64,000 bases of DNA from Adiantum capillus-veneris (Eukaryota > Streptophyta > Polypodiopsida > Polypodiales > Pteridaceae): the NCBI GenBank assembly GCA_014529385.2, contig CM043954.1, forward strand, positions 93,179,247 through 93,243,246, read 5' to 3'. Below the pieces are notes generated by a model. The model saw only the letters and a list, made by a program, of their open reading frames with translations, was not told where the DNA came from and made no database searches. Shown piece after piece: positions 1 to 12,003 of the stretch. A program made the translations under genes and the position numbers. The stretch's first letter is position 1. The number at the start of each line of letters is the position of its first letter.

Positions 1-2
1 GC

Positions 3-356
3 TTCGAGTTCAAAGATAAGGTTCGGGAGCTGCCAGAAACATATTCCATACAGTGGGACTATTTTGCAGATGGATTTATTTATGAAAGATCAAGGATTTT
101 GGACTTGGAAATGAAGCAGATTAATGGGCAAAGCCAAATTATCTTCAGTAAAGGTGATGAGGATCAGATGCAGTTCCTTAGCTATGATCAATTTTTGGAA
201 CAGATTTATGCAAGAAGCAAAGCTAAAGTAGATGGAGCTTTGGAAGTAGCAGATTTAGTCCCAGAGAACCATGTTTTGGGTAATCTAATAGAGGCAAATA
301 ATGAATTTGATGCTAAAACAAAATTGATGGAAATTTTCCAAAGATTGCTCACATGA
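3..356 (+). CDS. Hypothetical protein fragment, open at the left edge
   Basis: An open frame runs from the window edge to a TGA at 354-356, about 117 codons, with no internal stop. It is rich in charged residues, reads KVRELPETYS near its start and has an amphipathic Lys/Glu-rich C-terminus ending FQRLLT. I do not recognise the family and see no catalytic motif. Codons look like plant coding sequence, so it could be the last exon of a host gene or an element gene whose start lies to the left. The next open frame begins at 353 in another phase, so a frameshift between them is possible. Confidence 0.35.
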   Translation, partial: FEFKDKVRELPETYSIQWDYFADGFIYERSRILDLEMKQINGQSQIIFSKGDEDQMQFLSYDQFLEQIYARSKAKVDGALEVADLVPENHVLGNLIEANNEFDAKTKLMEIFQRLLT

Positions 357-757
357 CAGTTACCTCCATTAGTGGCTCCAGTGAAGGTAGAGATTGTGCG
401 GCAAGTGTTTCGCAAGCTAGCGACCTTGGCATGGGTTGTCATCTAGGAGCTCAAGAAGAATCTTTACAAGGTGTTATTGGATTTTTCAGTATCATGGAAG
501 CATGTGAAACCATAGAGGACAACATGTTTGTTGAAGACGATTGCACAGATAAAGTTATATATACGGTAATTGATGAAGTGCAAGAAATTGTGGAGACAAC
601 ACAGGATGTGCATGAAAATGCAAATGAGTCTTTGTTTATTGTTGACAACATGTTTACAGGTGCTGATGTCACAGAACAAGAAGAAGAAGATGCTACTATT
701 AATGGTTTCTTGGCTGGATCTGAAGGAGATGAGCATGATAATATAGAAGGCTTTTGA
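353..757 (+). CDS. Acidic hypothetical ORF, possibly the frameshifted continuation of the preceding one
   Basis: A 134-codon open frame overlaps the stop of the preceding frame by four bases. The product is strongly acidic and low in complexity, with runs such as EQEEEDA, and has no recognisable domain. Acidic, serine-rich reading continues weakly to about 1000 but is broken by stops. It may be the disordered tail of the protein coded at 3-356 after a single-base indel, or an intron read through. No function can be given. Confidence 0.2.
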   Translation: MTVTSISGSSEGRDCAASVSQASDLGMGCHLGAQEESLQGVIGFFSIMEACETIEDNMFVEDDCTDKVIYTVIDEVQEIVETTQDVHENANESLFIVDNMFTGADVTEQEEEDATINGFLAGSEGDEHDNIEGF

Positions 758-1551
758 TGTATATGGTTATTCAGAGGGGGTGCAAGAAGAACCTTCACAA
801 GTGCGGGATGTGCAAAGAGTTTTTCCTTGTATGCTTTCTTATCATGAGCTACAATAGGAAACAATGTCTAGCTCTTTGATAGATGATGAAGATTTTCAGG
901 GCTCTACCAGTCCAATAGAGGGCGTTGTGGATGAAGATCTATAGGTAGAAGCTGTTTTTTATGATCAAGCCGGAATCCCAATCAAGGACGCCTCTGATAT
1001 AGGTACAAGTTGTTCAAAGGTTCGTGATGAATATGCAGTCAGAGGGGGTGATGACTCTAAATCATCATGGTTATTGTAGGAAGGGCATAGTTTCCTCTAC
1101 ATTTTGGGGCAGTGTACCAACTATGGTTGGGTTTGGATACTCTTCTATTGATAATAATGTCAGTAATGTTATTGATGCCAATAAAAGGGAGTCAGAGCTC
1201 TTGTATGCTTGCTGGCAACGAGCTAAAGTTGCCAAATTTTTATGGGATGAGGATGTTGCACTACTTTTGAGGTGAAGCTTTAGTCTATTGTGGGACTCAT
1301 TAGTGCTATGTGCTCTCAATGGTGTCTGATCCAGGAGATTCCACAGATCTTCAAAAACAAGTTCAATATGGATGGGTGCTTTTGGCTACACTGTACGCTT
1401 GCTTGCGGTTAGAACCAGGAGTAGCATACTTGCACTAGGGATGCTTAATGTTGGTTGAGACAGGCAATGCATGCTCATGTGTATATTATACTGCTTCATT
1501 ATTTGGGCAGTTTCTTCTATTCCGTTTGATCTAGGAGAGCCAGATGATGTT
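758..1551 (+). other. Degenerate sequence, no gene called
   Basis: There is a short open frame at 1024-1275 (ending WDEDVALLLR) without a recognisable domain, flanked by stop-rich sequence. From 1276 to 1551 I see nothing. The right limit is set by the poly-T that marks the 3' end of the LINE on the - strand. Confidence 0.3.
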
Positions 1552-1686
1552 TATGGCTTTTTTTTTCCCCTAGAAAAAGATCCTTTTATTAGTTAATGAA
1601 ACTGCCCATAGGGCTACAACCACCTCTACTAGAGAGGGCTACAGGGGAGACTCTCCCAGTGAAAAAACAACATATGTACAATGAGG

Positions 1687-2313
1687 CTAGATCAAGAGAT
1701 GGGAGGAGGAAAAAGCCACACACCCGGACCATGGTGAAGAAAGGCCGAGGGCGTCAGAGTCGAAGGAACTCCTCTCTATGCTCTTGCATGCGGTCGGAAT
1801 TGCCTTGAAGTCTCTCGAACTGTCCCCGAGAGTATGGATCAACTCTAGCCAAAAATCCCGAATGGTCTCCATTGGTGGCACAAGGCGAGCATCAAAGATG
1901 CGGAAGTAACGGGCCCGCCAGATGAACCAGAGTGTTAGGCCACAGACGAGCTCCCAACACACCTCTCTCTCACTACACCACTCCTGGGGGGTAAGCTCTG
2001 TAGCAGGCTAGAGTGTAGGTCGACCCCCCTGTATCACTATCATCCTAATGGTGGAAGATAGCTCAAACTGTAATGCAGGGCCCGTGAGAGTGGACCAAGC
2101 AGTTGCCCCCCAACTGTACTGCCGTGCAGTGGAAAGAACTGGCATTAGTCGAAGGACCCGAAGCCAAACCTGTTGTGCCATAGGGCAATCCCAAAGACAG
2201 TGGTGCTGACTCCTTAAGGGATGGTCACAATCTGCACATGCTACCGAGAGACCACTGTGTACAAGCCAACTCCCTGCTGCTGTAGCTCTATGTGCAACCA
2301 GCCACTGGAACAA
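1687..2313 (-). pseudogene. LINE-1 ORF2 C-terminal region (RVT-type zinc-binding)
   Basis: Two overlapping - strand frames give the typical C-terminus of plant LINE ORF2. One reads FQWLVAHRATAA, then CADC, HHCLWDCP and QQVWLRVL; the other reads LTLWFIWRARYFRIFDA. The spaced Cys/His residues followed by W..W are the zf-RVT signature, thought to bind RNA during target-primed reverse transcription. The frame change near 1960-2010 shows decay. Confidence 0.7.
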
Positions 2314-3645
2314 CGTGACTCGTCATGGCTGCCTTGCGTACCACCACCTCGCCCAAAAAGCTGACAAGAACTCAGCTGTGAGACCCTCTTCCTGCCGATG
2401 AGGTGCTGCAGAGCAGGAGTCTCTCTCCGTGCCACCAATATGTAACGTCCCAGTCGAATAGTGTACTGAAAGAACGGGACACCTTGGATGGTCGGCTGAG
2501 GAGAAAGGGTCCCTCCAAAACCACTCTCCAGGATGCCACTGCACTCGATCCAGTGGACAACTCTCCCAAGCCCACAACCTCCAGTGGCCAGTCTCAAGAG
2601 CTGCTGGGTTAGGATCTATGACACAAGTCCTCCCACAAATGCCCACAACTCGGATCCTCTGAAAACAACACTCTGCAACGTGTGGGGCCTTTACTGCAAC
2701 TCGGTGTAAACGACCCTCACCATGTAGCTCGAAAAACAGGGAGGGTATAGTCTCTGAGCAAGCCCAAACTGCGATGAGGACCTCCAGTCGCGTGAAGGTC
2801 CCCATCCACCTGGGAGCTACTGACTCGAGAGTTGTAAGCCACTCAGCTGGTACTGCCTCTGTGATGTCCTGACACATGCTCTGCACCCCTCTCATGCCCT
2901 TTAGTTGGATGCTTTGAATCTCCTTTGACAAGCCTCGGAACTGTAGCCAATACCAACCAAACTCCTCGCTGCTGTAGCTCTATGTGCAACTAGCCACCAC
3001 TGGAACAACGTGACTCGCAGTGGCTGCCTTGCGTACCACAACCTCGCCCAAAAAGCTGACAAGAACTCAGCTATGAGACCCTCTTCCTGCCAATGAGGTG
3101 CTGCAGAGCAGGAGTCTCTCTCCGTGCCGCCAATATGTAACGTCCCAGTCGAATAGTGTACTGAAAGAACGGGACACCTTGGATGGTCGGCTGAGGAGAA
3201 AGGGTCCCTCCAAAACCACTCTCCAGGATCCCACTGCACTTGAGCCAGTGGACAGCTCTCCCAAGCCCACAACCTCCAGTGGCCAGTCTCAAGAGCTGTT
3301 GGGTCAGGATCTATGACAAGTCCTCCCACAGATGCCCACAACTCGGATCCTCTGAAAACAACACTCAGCAACCTGTGGGGCCTTTACTGCAACTTGGTGC
3401 AAATGACCCTCACCATGTAGCTTGAAAAACAGGGAGGGTACAGTCTCTGAGCAAGCCCGAACCGCGATGAGGACCTCCAGTCGCGTGAAGGCCCCCATCC
3501 ATCTGGGAGCTACTGACTCGAGAGTTGTAAGCCACTCAGCTGGTACTGCCTCTGTGATGTCCTGACACATGCTCTGCACCCCTCTCATGCCCTTTAGCTG
3601 GATGCTTTGAAGCTCCTCTGACAAGCCTGGGAACTGTAGCCAATA
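2262..3645. repeat. Tandem duplication of about 695 bp inside LINE-1
   Basis: Sequence from about 2262-2945 recurs at about 2957-3645 with an offset of 695 bases and only scattered substitutions. Examples are the shared AGGTGCTGCAGAGCAGGAG at 2401 and 3096, and GTAGCCAATACCAAC at the end of both copies. It duplicates the linker of ORF2 between reverse transcriptase and zinc-binding region, so it arose after or during insertion of the element. Confidence 0.9.
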
Positions 3646-4097
3646 CCAACAAAGTGGCCTCTCTGAGTGCTAACCATGGGGTTCCAAACAAGGGGCTGTC
3701 TCAGGCGCTCCTCCGTGCAAGTAGGCTGCTGCTGTTCCAGGCCTCTCCTCAGCTCCTCCCAGGAGCAGAGCAGACTCACAACAAAACGGTCCTCCAGTCT
3801 CCTGCTCAGGCCAACTTTGCGCATCTCTGTGAAAATCCATATGATCGAAGGTCTCTAAGGGCCTCCATCCTAAGGCACTCTAGCTCTAAGCCGCTAAAGC
3901 AAAAACCCCTTCCAAGACTCCTCCCCTGGAAGCAGTCCTCTGACAATAAATTTCCCAAGAAGGGCTCTGCTTTGCTGTGCTTGGTTTATGATCCCCAACC
4001 CCCCTGAGAACAAGGTACAGTGATGACCTGTCATGCCACTTTGGCCCGCGCTATCTGAGATTTGCGCCCTGACCAAAGGAAATTCCTGATCAGCCCT

Positions 4098-5490
4098 CTA
4101 CCTGGCTGATGCAAGAACTCGAAAAGATCCAACAAGATGTAATGTACCACATAGTAGCCAACCAAGTGTAGTGGCCAACAACACTTGGTTGGCCACTACA
4201 ACTTTGCCTGCCAGAGAAAGTCGTGCTGAGCTCCAATGTAACAGCTTTCTCCCGATGGACAGGAGGAGGGGAGCAATCTGCTGCTCACGAGACAAGTCCA
4301 AGCGAACCTGACAGCCCAAGTATCGAATTGCAGTCCCTGGGGGGATTCATCTGAAACCCTCACCTGGCAGCCAATCAGGTGTAGGAGCTTTGCCAACGAG
4401 AAAGCCGCTGTGTTTCTCCAGTTGATCAATGCGCCTGATGCACTACAAAAGGTCTCAAGGGCTTGCTCACACTTGTGTAGGTTGGCCTCGTGGCCCTCCA
4501 AGTACAAAGCTGAGTCGTCTACAAACTCAACATCCAGCAGCTCGTCGCCCCGAATAGAGAGCGCTAAGCCACGTAAACCAACCTGTTGTGAAACCAAAAA
4601 TCTGCTCATCGCCTCAGCATAGAACATAAAGAGGAAGGGGGCAAGAGGGCAACCCTATCTGACCGAATGTGTGAGCATGAAACGATCTTCTCTACCACCT
4701 ACCAAAAGCACCTGATTGTGTGCACGTTTGTAAAGAGCTGACACACCTCTGATCCAAGCATCTGAGAAGCCCATCCTGCGTAGAGTGCCCTCCAAAAAGT
4801 CCCAATCAACTCAATAGTAGACCTTCTCAAATCGAGAAGAAGATTCACTAGATCCTCACCATGGAGGCGCGCAAGGGCAGATGCGTCCCAAAAAGTAAAG
4901 ATGTTGTCAAGGATACTGCGCTCCTTGACAAAACCTGTCTGCGTCCCACGTATAATGCTCTCTAGAGGTGGCTGAATCCTCAAACTTAGAGCCTTGGCAA
5001 GAATTTTGTAGGCAGAGTTGTGGATGCTGATGGGCCGCCACTGCCGAATCTCATCCAAGGAACCATCCTCCTTGGGAATAAGGTAAATCAAGCCCTCACT
5101 CAAGTCATGCATCTCCCCTCTGTGTAGGATGTATTGAAAAGCGTTGCAGAGATCTGAGCCAAGAAAGTCCCAATACTCTAAGGAAAAATTGGGAGTCAAA
5201 CCATCCTCACCAAGACAACTACTACGGGGAAGCGCTCTGAGGGTTGCGTGGAGCTCCTCTAGTTGAAGGGGCAGCTCAAGCCTCTTGCGCATCTCCTCAG
5301 TCACAAGACAAGGCATCTGTGCCCAAACCTGCTCTCTGCATGCATCCTGACGCTCTGACTGAGGCTTTGCTGACAACAGGTCACGGTAAAAGTCAGTAGC
5401 AACTGCACGCATGTCCTCTTGCTTTGAAGCAACCGACCCGTCAAGCCTCCTCAACTGGCTGATATTGGCGTGCGCATGTCGGGGTCCCAC
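4098..5490 (-). pseudogene. LINE-1 ORF2 reverse transcriptase
   Basis: The - strand carries an RT domain in two frames. The upstream part (5490-4699) has the fingers/palm motifs SCLGEDGLTP, LIYLIPKEDGS, IRQWRPISIHNSAYKI and GTQTGFVKERSILDNI. The next frame (4627-4196) has the catalytic box as FVDD, where functional plant LINEs have F/YADD, and the following region typical of motifs D and E. Motif A, which should contain LLLDFxKAYD, is damaged: the sequence reads LLLDLRRS and shifts frame. The domain is therefore inactive. A short inverted repeat (TGTAGTGGCCAA / TTGGCCACTACA) lies at about 4164-4199. Confidence 0.8.
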
Positions 5491-6092
5491 TTTCTAAAGA
5501 AAGCCTCTGTCACTCTGTCACCCACCTGGGTCCACTGAGATGCCTGTCGATGGAAAGCAAACTCATGGCGCCTCTCCTTTGTGCTGGCAAGCTCTTGGCG
5601 AGCCTGCTGCAACTGCTCCTCCAACCAAGGACTGTCGGGATGCTGCTCTTGCATCCTCCGTAAGGAAGCAACACCCCGTCGGAGGCGCTGCTCCCCCTCT
5701 CTCGCTGCAGCCAGGCGGACCGTAGGCTCCTCAAGAAAGAGCCGACTAAGCTGAGCAAGTCCAGAGGCCACTTTGTCAGCAGGAGAGTCCTGCATGTTTA
5801 AGCCCTCTGTCCAAAGAGCAACCACTCGCTCTCTGAGCGCAGAGTCCAGCAAGACCCTCTCAGGGATGCGTAGCATCGTGCTCCCCCTCCTCTGTGTATC
5901 TGTCGCTGTAAGGATCACTGGTGCATGGTCCGAAAAAGATGTCCCAGCTAGAATGCCAACTGTCCCACCCAAGTCACAGAAGTGGTCACTAGTGTAGAAG
6001 CGATCTACCGAAATAGATTCACTTCTCCCACTCTGCGGTCCGAACGAGAGAAGGCCAGGCTGTCTAGGGGTGTCACGAGGACGTGGCAACTG
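5451..6092 (-). pseudogene. LINE-1 endonuclease (EEP), C-terminal half
   Basis: This frame carries the end of an APE-like endonuclease/exonuclease/phosphatase domain: VDRFYTSDHF followed by TSFSDHAPVILT, the SDHxPV motif that holds the catalytic Asp-His pair. A coiled, Arg/Gln-rich linker leads to the reverse transcriptase. The N-terminal half of the domain is found 1.4 kb away at 7500-8460, so the two halves were separated by an insertion. The frame opens with a stop at 6093-6095, next to the inferred insertion boundary. Confidence 0.75.
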
Positions 6093-7499
6093 CTAACTTT
6101 AGTTGTTGGTTTCTTTCCAATGGGTTTTGTTTTATTTTTGAGACCCTCTTTTTGAAGTAGCAAATGGTCGGACATTGTATGGCCAATGTGAACGGTAGTT
6201 TCACCCGCAGGTAGGTAGTGGTCGGCACTGGAATTCGTATAGTAAGAGGATGTCTAGGCTCAGAGCAAGATCATGTAGGTCCCCCCGTCGCACTTAGCAA
6301 GTTGGTGGATACTAACTCAAGAAAGGCATAAAGTCAAGGTGGGACTACTAGTAGAAAATATCCGATAGTTGAGCCACATTGCACTTTTGGATGCGGTCCC
6401 AATGAGGATAGATGGTCAGATGACCACAGGGAGCCCAACGGAATCATTTCCTAAAATTTAGGGAACTGCTATTTTGGGCCGCGAAATGTGTTCGCGTCAT
6501 TACCTCCGCTATGACTAGGGGAACACTTTACAACTCTGCCGCGAAGTCAACTAGGCGACCAATCAGGAGATTTTTAGGCGGCAACCCCGAAACTGGCAAA
6601 AGCTTGTAAATGCGCCAAGTGGCAATTTAACATGAACTTGCCTCATGCAGAAAAAAGGGCGCTGAATTTTATGCCGGGAGAGGCCTCTTTTTGGTTTTTG
6701 TCACAGGTTAAGAGCTATGGAGTGCTTTCTTTCCCTCCCATGTACAGTGTGGTGCTTGGAGTGATGCCCTGCACGCTACACACTGCTCTCTCTCTCCCCT
6801 ACGTGTAGTTATGTGATGCCCCACAAGAGGGCTCTTCATTTGACTGATGTACAGCTGTGTGGGTTCATGCTTTTGTGCTGAGGCAAGAGCCTCCTTGAGC
6901 AGGAACAGGGGTAGCTAGCTGCTACTCCAAAGCAGGCACCGATGAGGGTCATAACCTCATTGTACAGGTGCAAATTCAGCGCTGTGTATGCGCAGAAAAT
7001 TGACTTTTTTTCAGCCATACGGACGCCAGAACCTTTGGGAATCATGCCCCACTGACAGAGAACAGTTCGGGGACTGTTTGGGGCTGAAAACAGGGCAAAA
7101 ACCAGTAAATACAGCGAGCTGAATTTACTGTTTTTAGGCTGGAATCAGAGGGTATACGCCAGTAGAAGTGAGTTCTAGCAGGGGAATTGGTTTCGTGCAA
7201 GTTTTGGGGCTGTTAGTTGCCGAAACTTGGCCAAATCAGGTAGTATCTATTGGGATACAGGTAAAGGATTCCTAGGACTGTACTTTGTAATTTACCCTCT
7301 CAAAGAATAAAGAAATACCTAAAGGGGCGCCAATTTTGGGGCCTACAGGTTGTCAGCGTCTGCTCGGGGCATTCTAGTCAAGTGTTAAAACTTTCGCTGG
7401 TTCTCTTTGCAAAGTGCTTTGTGTGTGTGTCTAAAGTAAAGAATTTTGGGTGAAAGCCAATGCCTACGGCCCCGCGGGCCGGTTTCAGGGGGCCTCACA
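6091..7499. mobile_element. LTR-like insertion inside the LINE-1 endonuclease (possible solo LTR)
   Basis: About 1.4 kb without coding potential separates the two halves of the endonuclease. It starts TGCTAACT (6091) and ends near CCTCACA (7499), so TG...CA ends are possible; a 5-bp target duplication is only approximate (GCAAC at 6086 against GCAAG at 7502). It shares short phrases such as GCCAAGTGGCA with the LTR at 9562-11071. A solo LTR is the simplest reading, but the exact ends are unproven. Confidence 0.4.
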
Positions 7500-8252
7500 A
7501 AGCAAGGGTGCTGCCACGCATCTGAAACCTGCAGTGTCATACATAGCCGCTCCCAGCTGCCAACTCAACTCCATGCACAGTAGTATGGCTACCTCCAATC
7601 CTGTGAGAGTGGTCCTCTAACATGTTGAAGTCACCCCCAATGCACCATTGCTTTGCTTGCGGCAGAGACTCTACAATGTGAGACCAAAACTCTGCACGTG
7701 CACTCACCACATTGGGCACATAGATGTTCAGGAAGCCCAAGAGGCAACCCTGAATCTGCATAGTAATCCAGTAAGCTCTACCCTCTCAAAGAATAAAGAA
7801 ATACCGAAAGGGGCGCCAATTTTGGGGCCTACAGGTTGTCAGCGTCTGCTCGGGGCATTCTAGTCAAGTGTTAAAACTTTCGCAGGTTCTCTTTGCAAAG
7901 TGGTCTGTGTGTGTGTGTCTAAAGTAAAGAATTTTGGGTGAAAGCCAATGCCTACGGCCCCACGGGCCGGTTTCAGGGGGCCTCACAAAGCAAGGGTGCT
8001 GCCACGCATCTGAAACCCGCAGTGTCATACATAGTTGCTCCCAAGCTGCCAACTCAACTCCATGCACAGTAGTATGGCTACCTCCAATCCTGTGAGAGTT
8101 GAAGTCACCCCCAATGCACCATTGCTTTGCTTGCGGCAGAGACTCTACAATGTGAGACCAAAACTCTGCACGTGCACTCACCACATTGGGCACATAGATG
8201 TTCAGGAAGGCCAAGAGGCAACCCTGAATCTGCATAGTAATCCACTAAGCTT
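7293..8252. repeat. Tandem duplication of about 486 bp across the insertion/LINE junction
   Basis: TACCCTCTCAAAGAATAAAG begins at 7293 and again at 7779, and the copies run in parallel to about 7778 and 8252. Each copy holds the last ~200 bp of the LTR-like insertion plus the adjacent endonuclease segment. Copy 2 lacks about 14 bases present in copy 1 near 7614. Because it spans the junction, the duplication is younger than that insertion. Confidence 0.9.
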
Positions 8253-8460
8253 TGCCAGACACAATAATACCTCTGTCCACAATGGCCTGCTGCCAAGAGT
8301 CCGTAATAGTCATACATACCTCTCCCTGGATGACACCAGGTCCAAATGCAACTAGCCACAATGTCTCATACCGCCCACGCAAAAGTTGACCACATTGTCT
8401 AATGCGGCTCTCACACAGATGATGCTCCTGTAGCATAAGAAGGTCAATCTCTCCTCCCAC
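7500..8460 (-). pseudogene. LINE-1 endonuclease (EEP), N-terminal half (partly duplicated)
   Basis: On the - strand, EIDLLMLQEHHL (motif with the metal-binding Glu) is followed by ITDSWQQAIV and, in a second frame, LNIYVPNVVSARAEFW and WCIGGDFN, the GGDFN motif of EEP nucleases. The GGDFN segment occurs twice because of the local tandem duplication. The domain is continued at 6092-5451. The start ATG is not clear; it lies near 8460 or further upstream. Confidence 0.75.
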
Positions 8461-8541
8461 CAGGCATCGCTGAAGCTCTTGACGTAGTCGGCCCCTTTGG
8501 CGCTGAAAGTGGGGCCCACCTAATCCCTGATGAGACGATCC

Positions 8542-9561
8542 TCATGGAGAGTGAGAGAGAACTGATGCTACAGCAGCAGCTAACCGTGCTATCTTCGAGG
8601 TTGGCTTGGATGGGGAATAATCCGCATCCGAGCGTCCTTGAGATAGGCGTGACTGCAAATAGTGTCTAGCCCAATCCCAAGAAGAACGAGCCGTGCGCAA
8701 GGCAACCTCCTCTGTCCAGGAGACCTCATGTATGTGTGCGTAGCATGGCCACAGAGTCTGAATCAAGTTTGTAACCCCTAGGTCTCCCATCTGATGAGAG
8801 AACTCGAGGGCCTGTGCCTGTAGCCACTCCAAAACTGAGTCTAAGGTCCACTTAGGCTGGTCCCTACCGCATAGGAGAAAAGAGAAGCCAACCGTTGAGT
8901 CCAAGGCTTCTATCCCTCTAGCTGCAAGGAACAATACATGAACTCTGAAGCAAGCTGCCTCAAAGTCTGGTGAGGGGTCGCCGAGAAACAGTGTAAAGTC
9001 ATAGGCAAAGAAATCCTAACGACGATGAATGTCGAAACTCGTCAGTGCACGAGGAACTGCTGCAAAGGGAGGCGTTTGCACCAGAAGGAGGATTCGCAAG
9101 AAAGGCTGTCCCTCTCTCGCCAAGCGACTCGTGGCAACAACGTTCCCAAGAGATCTTTTAGCAGCCGAGGATGGTCCTACCCCCTGGGTCGGCAGGCGGG
9201 GAAGGAGCGGGAGAAGATGTGGAAGCAGGGGGGCTAGCGGGAGGAGGAGGAGAGGGGGGCGGGGAGCGGCAGAGGAAGGAGGGCGAGGTGGAGAGACGGA
9301 GGGAGGGGGGGGGGGGGGGGGGGTGAGGTTGAGGTGGAGGGTGGAGCAGGTACTTCGTCCTGTTGAAGAGGGTCAAAACGGTTCCCTATGGGAATCCACT
9401 GATGCTGGACTAGAGCCTGGAGACCACTCTGAGTGCCAAGCGGGCGAGGTGGCCCTTGTCTATGTCGACCACGAACTTGTTGCCAGTCCTTCTCTACTTG
9501 AGCCCCAAGCTCGGAGGGTGGCTTTGCCTGTGTACCCTGTGACACTGTCTGCTGTTGCTGG
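8542..9561 (-). pseudogene. LINE-1 ORF1, C-terminal part
   Basis: The frame beginning at the LTR-element boundary reads QGTQAKPPSELG, then VQHQWIPIGNRF, a proline-rich stretch, and further on a Trp/Leu-rich segment (8934-8542, LRTARSSWDWARHYLQSRL). It is the in-frame continuation of the ORF1 coded at 14502-15480 once the inserted LTR element and one copy of its target duplication are removed. A run of 19 G (9305-9323) lies in the proline-rich part and probably causes the local frame change. Confidence 0.65.
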
Positions 9562-11071
9562 TGTCACAATAATACGGAAGCGTAAACTGACTTTTAATTG
9601 TATTTCAAATACTCAAGAGAATTAGAGAGAGAGAGAGGAAAAACTTGACACTTCATTGGGGACCGGAAGATGGGCTGGTCCCCTCCCCCCCCCATAAAGA
9701 GATTAGCTTTATTACTAAGGGAGAATCTTTCCAAGCACAGGAACGGGGCAGTAGCCCGTCCTCTATTCTTTCTTTTCTGCTTCTGACTGAGAGAGTGCGA
9801 GAGCTACTCTCTGAATACTGAGAGGATTTTCCCCTGCTATGAGATTTTGGGAAGCTCTCAAAAACGAGAGTCTATCTTCCACAAAACTCAATGGAAGCTC
9901 TCGAAAAATGAGAGTCTATCTTCCGCTAAGTGTGTCCCTTTATGCATAATCATTCCTGCAACAAAAACAAGGGAGAAACACGCAAAATGCACGCACACAT
10001 GCTTGCTGTAATTTTCTGCACATAACCTGAAAATGTTACCTGAGCACCTTCCAAAGCCAAAATAGAGACCTTTTTCGCAATGGAATTGCACCAAACTTTG
10101 TGTACACGTAGCGTAGGTAGAGAAAAACTAGATTCCATGTGTATTTTGCTGAAATTCATCCTAAAAGAGATGATTAGGGGTTGAAAACAGAGAATTTACA
10201 GCCACCACACTCTACGAAGAGAGTGCCCGTTGCAACTTCTCGCGATGAAACTTCACCAAAAGCTGGCTAGGGCTATAGAACCTTTGTTCTAAACAATGGG
10301 AGCACGAGGCCACCACATATGTTGCAAGGGGCTGCTCTCAAGCTTCCATGGAGAGCTCCAATGCGTAGAGCATACTCACAATAGGGGGGCTAGGAGCACT
10401 GCCAACACTGAGAAATGGGGGAGGGGGTGCTCTTATCCAGCCAGCAGGAAGAGGGGGCGCTAGGAAGAGAGACAGGGTGAGAGTGAGTTGGAGAGCTAGT
10501 TTTGCATTGGTAAGCGTGCCAAGTGGCACACTTAATAACTTTAAAATCATTCAACTTTCATTTTTAAAAGTCCCTAAGCTATTAATGAAATGTGCAACTT
10601 AACTCACAACTGCACACACAAATGCTACTAATGAAATGTTATTGCTCCTCAGCACAATGCCGTACCAAGATTGCTCTGGCATTACCTGTTCGCATTTGTC
10701 CGGCCATTTGCTTCAACGCAAATGATCTAAAATAATTTAATTGACTTATCCTAAGGCCGTAAAAATAATTCAGGCCCTAGGGTTACTGTTGTTCTAAGGA
10801 TCCCATCTCATTCCTGTGCTTGCACTAGCGTGCATAATTTTCTGAGCTTAAAATCTGAGGCTACTATCTATCCCTTCATTGAAGACCCGATTTCCAAATC
10901 ACTAGGGCTTCAGGGTATTTTTTGCTATGGTCTCCCTGAGGTGCTCTGGCCCAAACTTGGGCGCACCTGAGGCCCCAGAACTGCTAGATCTGTTGTGATG
11001 TGCACACAATTAATTAGATAATTTTTTTCTCGTAAATAAGTTAATTATTTACAAAGCCTGACATAGTTACA
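9562..11071 (-). repeat. Gypsy-1 3' LTR (left copy)
   Basis: On the + strand it begins TGTCACAATAATACGG and ends TAGTTACA, matching the other copy along about 1.5 kb. The adjacent - strand sequence ACCAAGAGGAA just inside it (11072-11083) serves as a polypurine tract. It holds GA-rich and poly-C stretches and no gene. Confidence 0.9.
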
Positions 11072-11105
11072 TTCCTCTTGGTTCTAAACAGTTGACCTCA
11101 ACTAT

Positions 11106-12003
11106 AGAGTGTCAACATAACTGTGCAAGATGTCTGGGTAGTCCTTGAGATCGGACTCAGTCATCCACTTTGCATCTAAAGGGGTGTAATTCTTGAACTT
11201 GACTTAATACTTTTGATGTAAGCTCCCGGACTTTAGTTGTCTCTCAGAGTGGTGTATTATCTGTTCAGGTTGAAGGATTTCCTCACTCTCTTCGACTTCT
11301 GGAGGATCTTCTTGTACTGGCGCCACTGGAGGAGGTCCAACGTATGGTCGGAGGAGACTTACATGAAAAGCATTATGGATGCGCCAATGAGGAGGCAAAT
11401 CTAATCTAAAAGTCACGTCATTCACTTTATCTGTAATCTTGAAAGGGCCGTAAAATCTATGGGAAAGTTCAACAACTTTCCCTTTTCTGACCCGCTTTTT
11501 CAATCTAGCTTTCTCAAACTTTAGTAGGACATATTGTCCTTTTTCAAGATTAAGATTCCTTCTGTGCTTGTCTGCTTTTCTCTTCTGTTGCTCTTGAGTA
11601 CGAAGAATCGCTTGCTTTACTTGTTGATAGGCAATATCAATATTGTGCACGAATTCATCTGCAGCGAAGATGTTTTCTTTGGTAACCATAATAGGAAGTA
11701 AGAGTGGCTTCCCATAAATAATTTCGAAGGGAGCTTTACCAGTTGAGGAATGTATGGTATTATTATGCGCAAACTCAACTAACGGTAAGTACTGTTTCCA
11801 TTCGGATTCTCGTTCCGAAATATAGCACTTGAGGAGGTCTAAAACAGTGGCATTAGCGATTCCGCTTTGACCATTTGTTTGAGGATGATAAGTTGATGAA
11901 AAATCAAGCTTAGTTTCCAAGTTCTCGAACAATGCCTACCAAAATAGACTAGTCATGCGAGGATCCCTATCGCTGACAATAGTCTTTGGCAATCCATGGA
12001 TAA
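11106..12003 (-). pseudogene. Gypsy-1 integrase C-terminal half with chromodomain-like tail
   Basis: The frame reads IVSDRDPRMTSLFW, STYHPQTNGQS (the H/YHPQTNGQxE region, with the catalytic Glu replaced by Gly-Ile), the GKAPFEIIYGK segment, and RFYGPFKI...HNAFHVSLLRPY, which is the standard Gypsy integrase C-terminus. A chromodomain-like tail (VKFKNYTPLDAKWM) follows an in-frame TAA. Another single stop (TAG, 11936-11938) interrupts FW-ALFENL where the family has Gln. Loss of the Glu and the stops make it non-functional. Confidence 0.85.

Noticed and set aside
9158-9545. Proline-rich protein gene
   Set aside because: It is the low-complexity part of LINE-1 ORF1 around a poly-G/poly-C run, not a separate gene.
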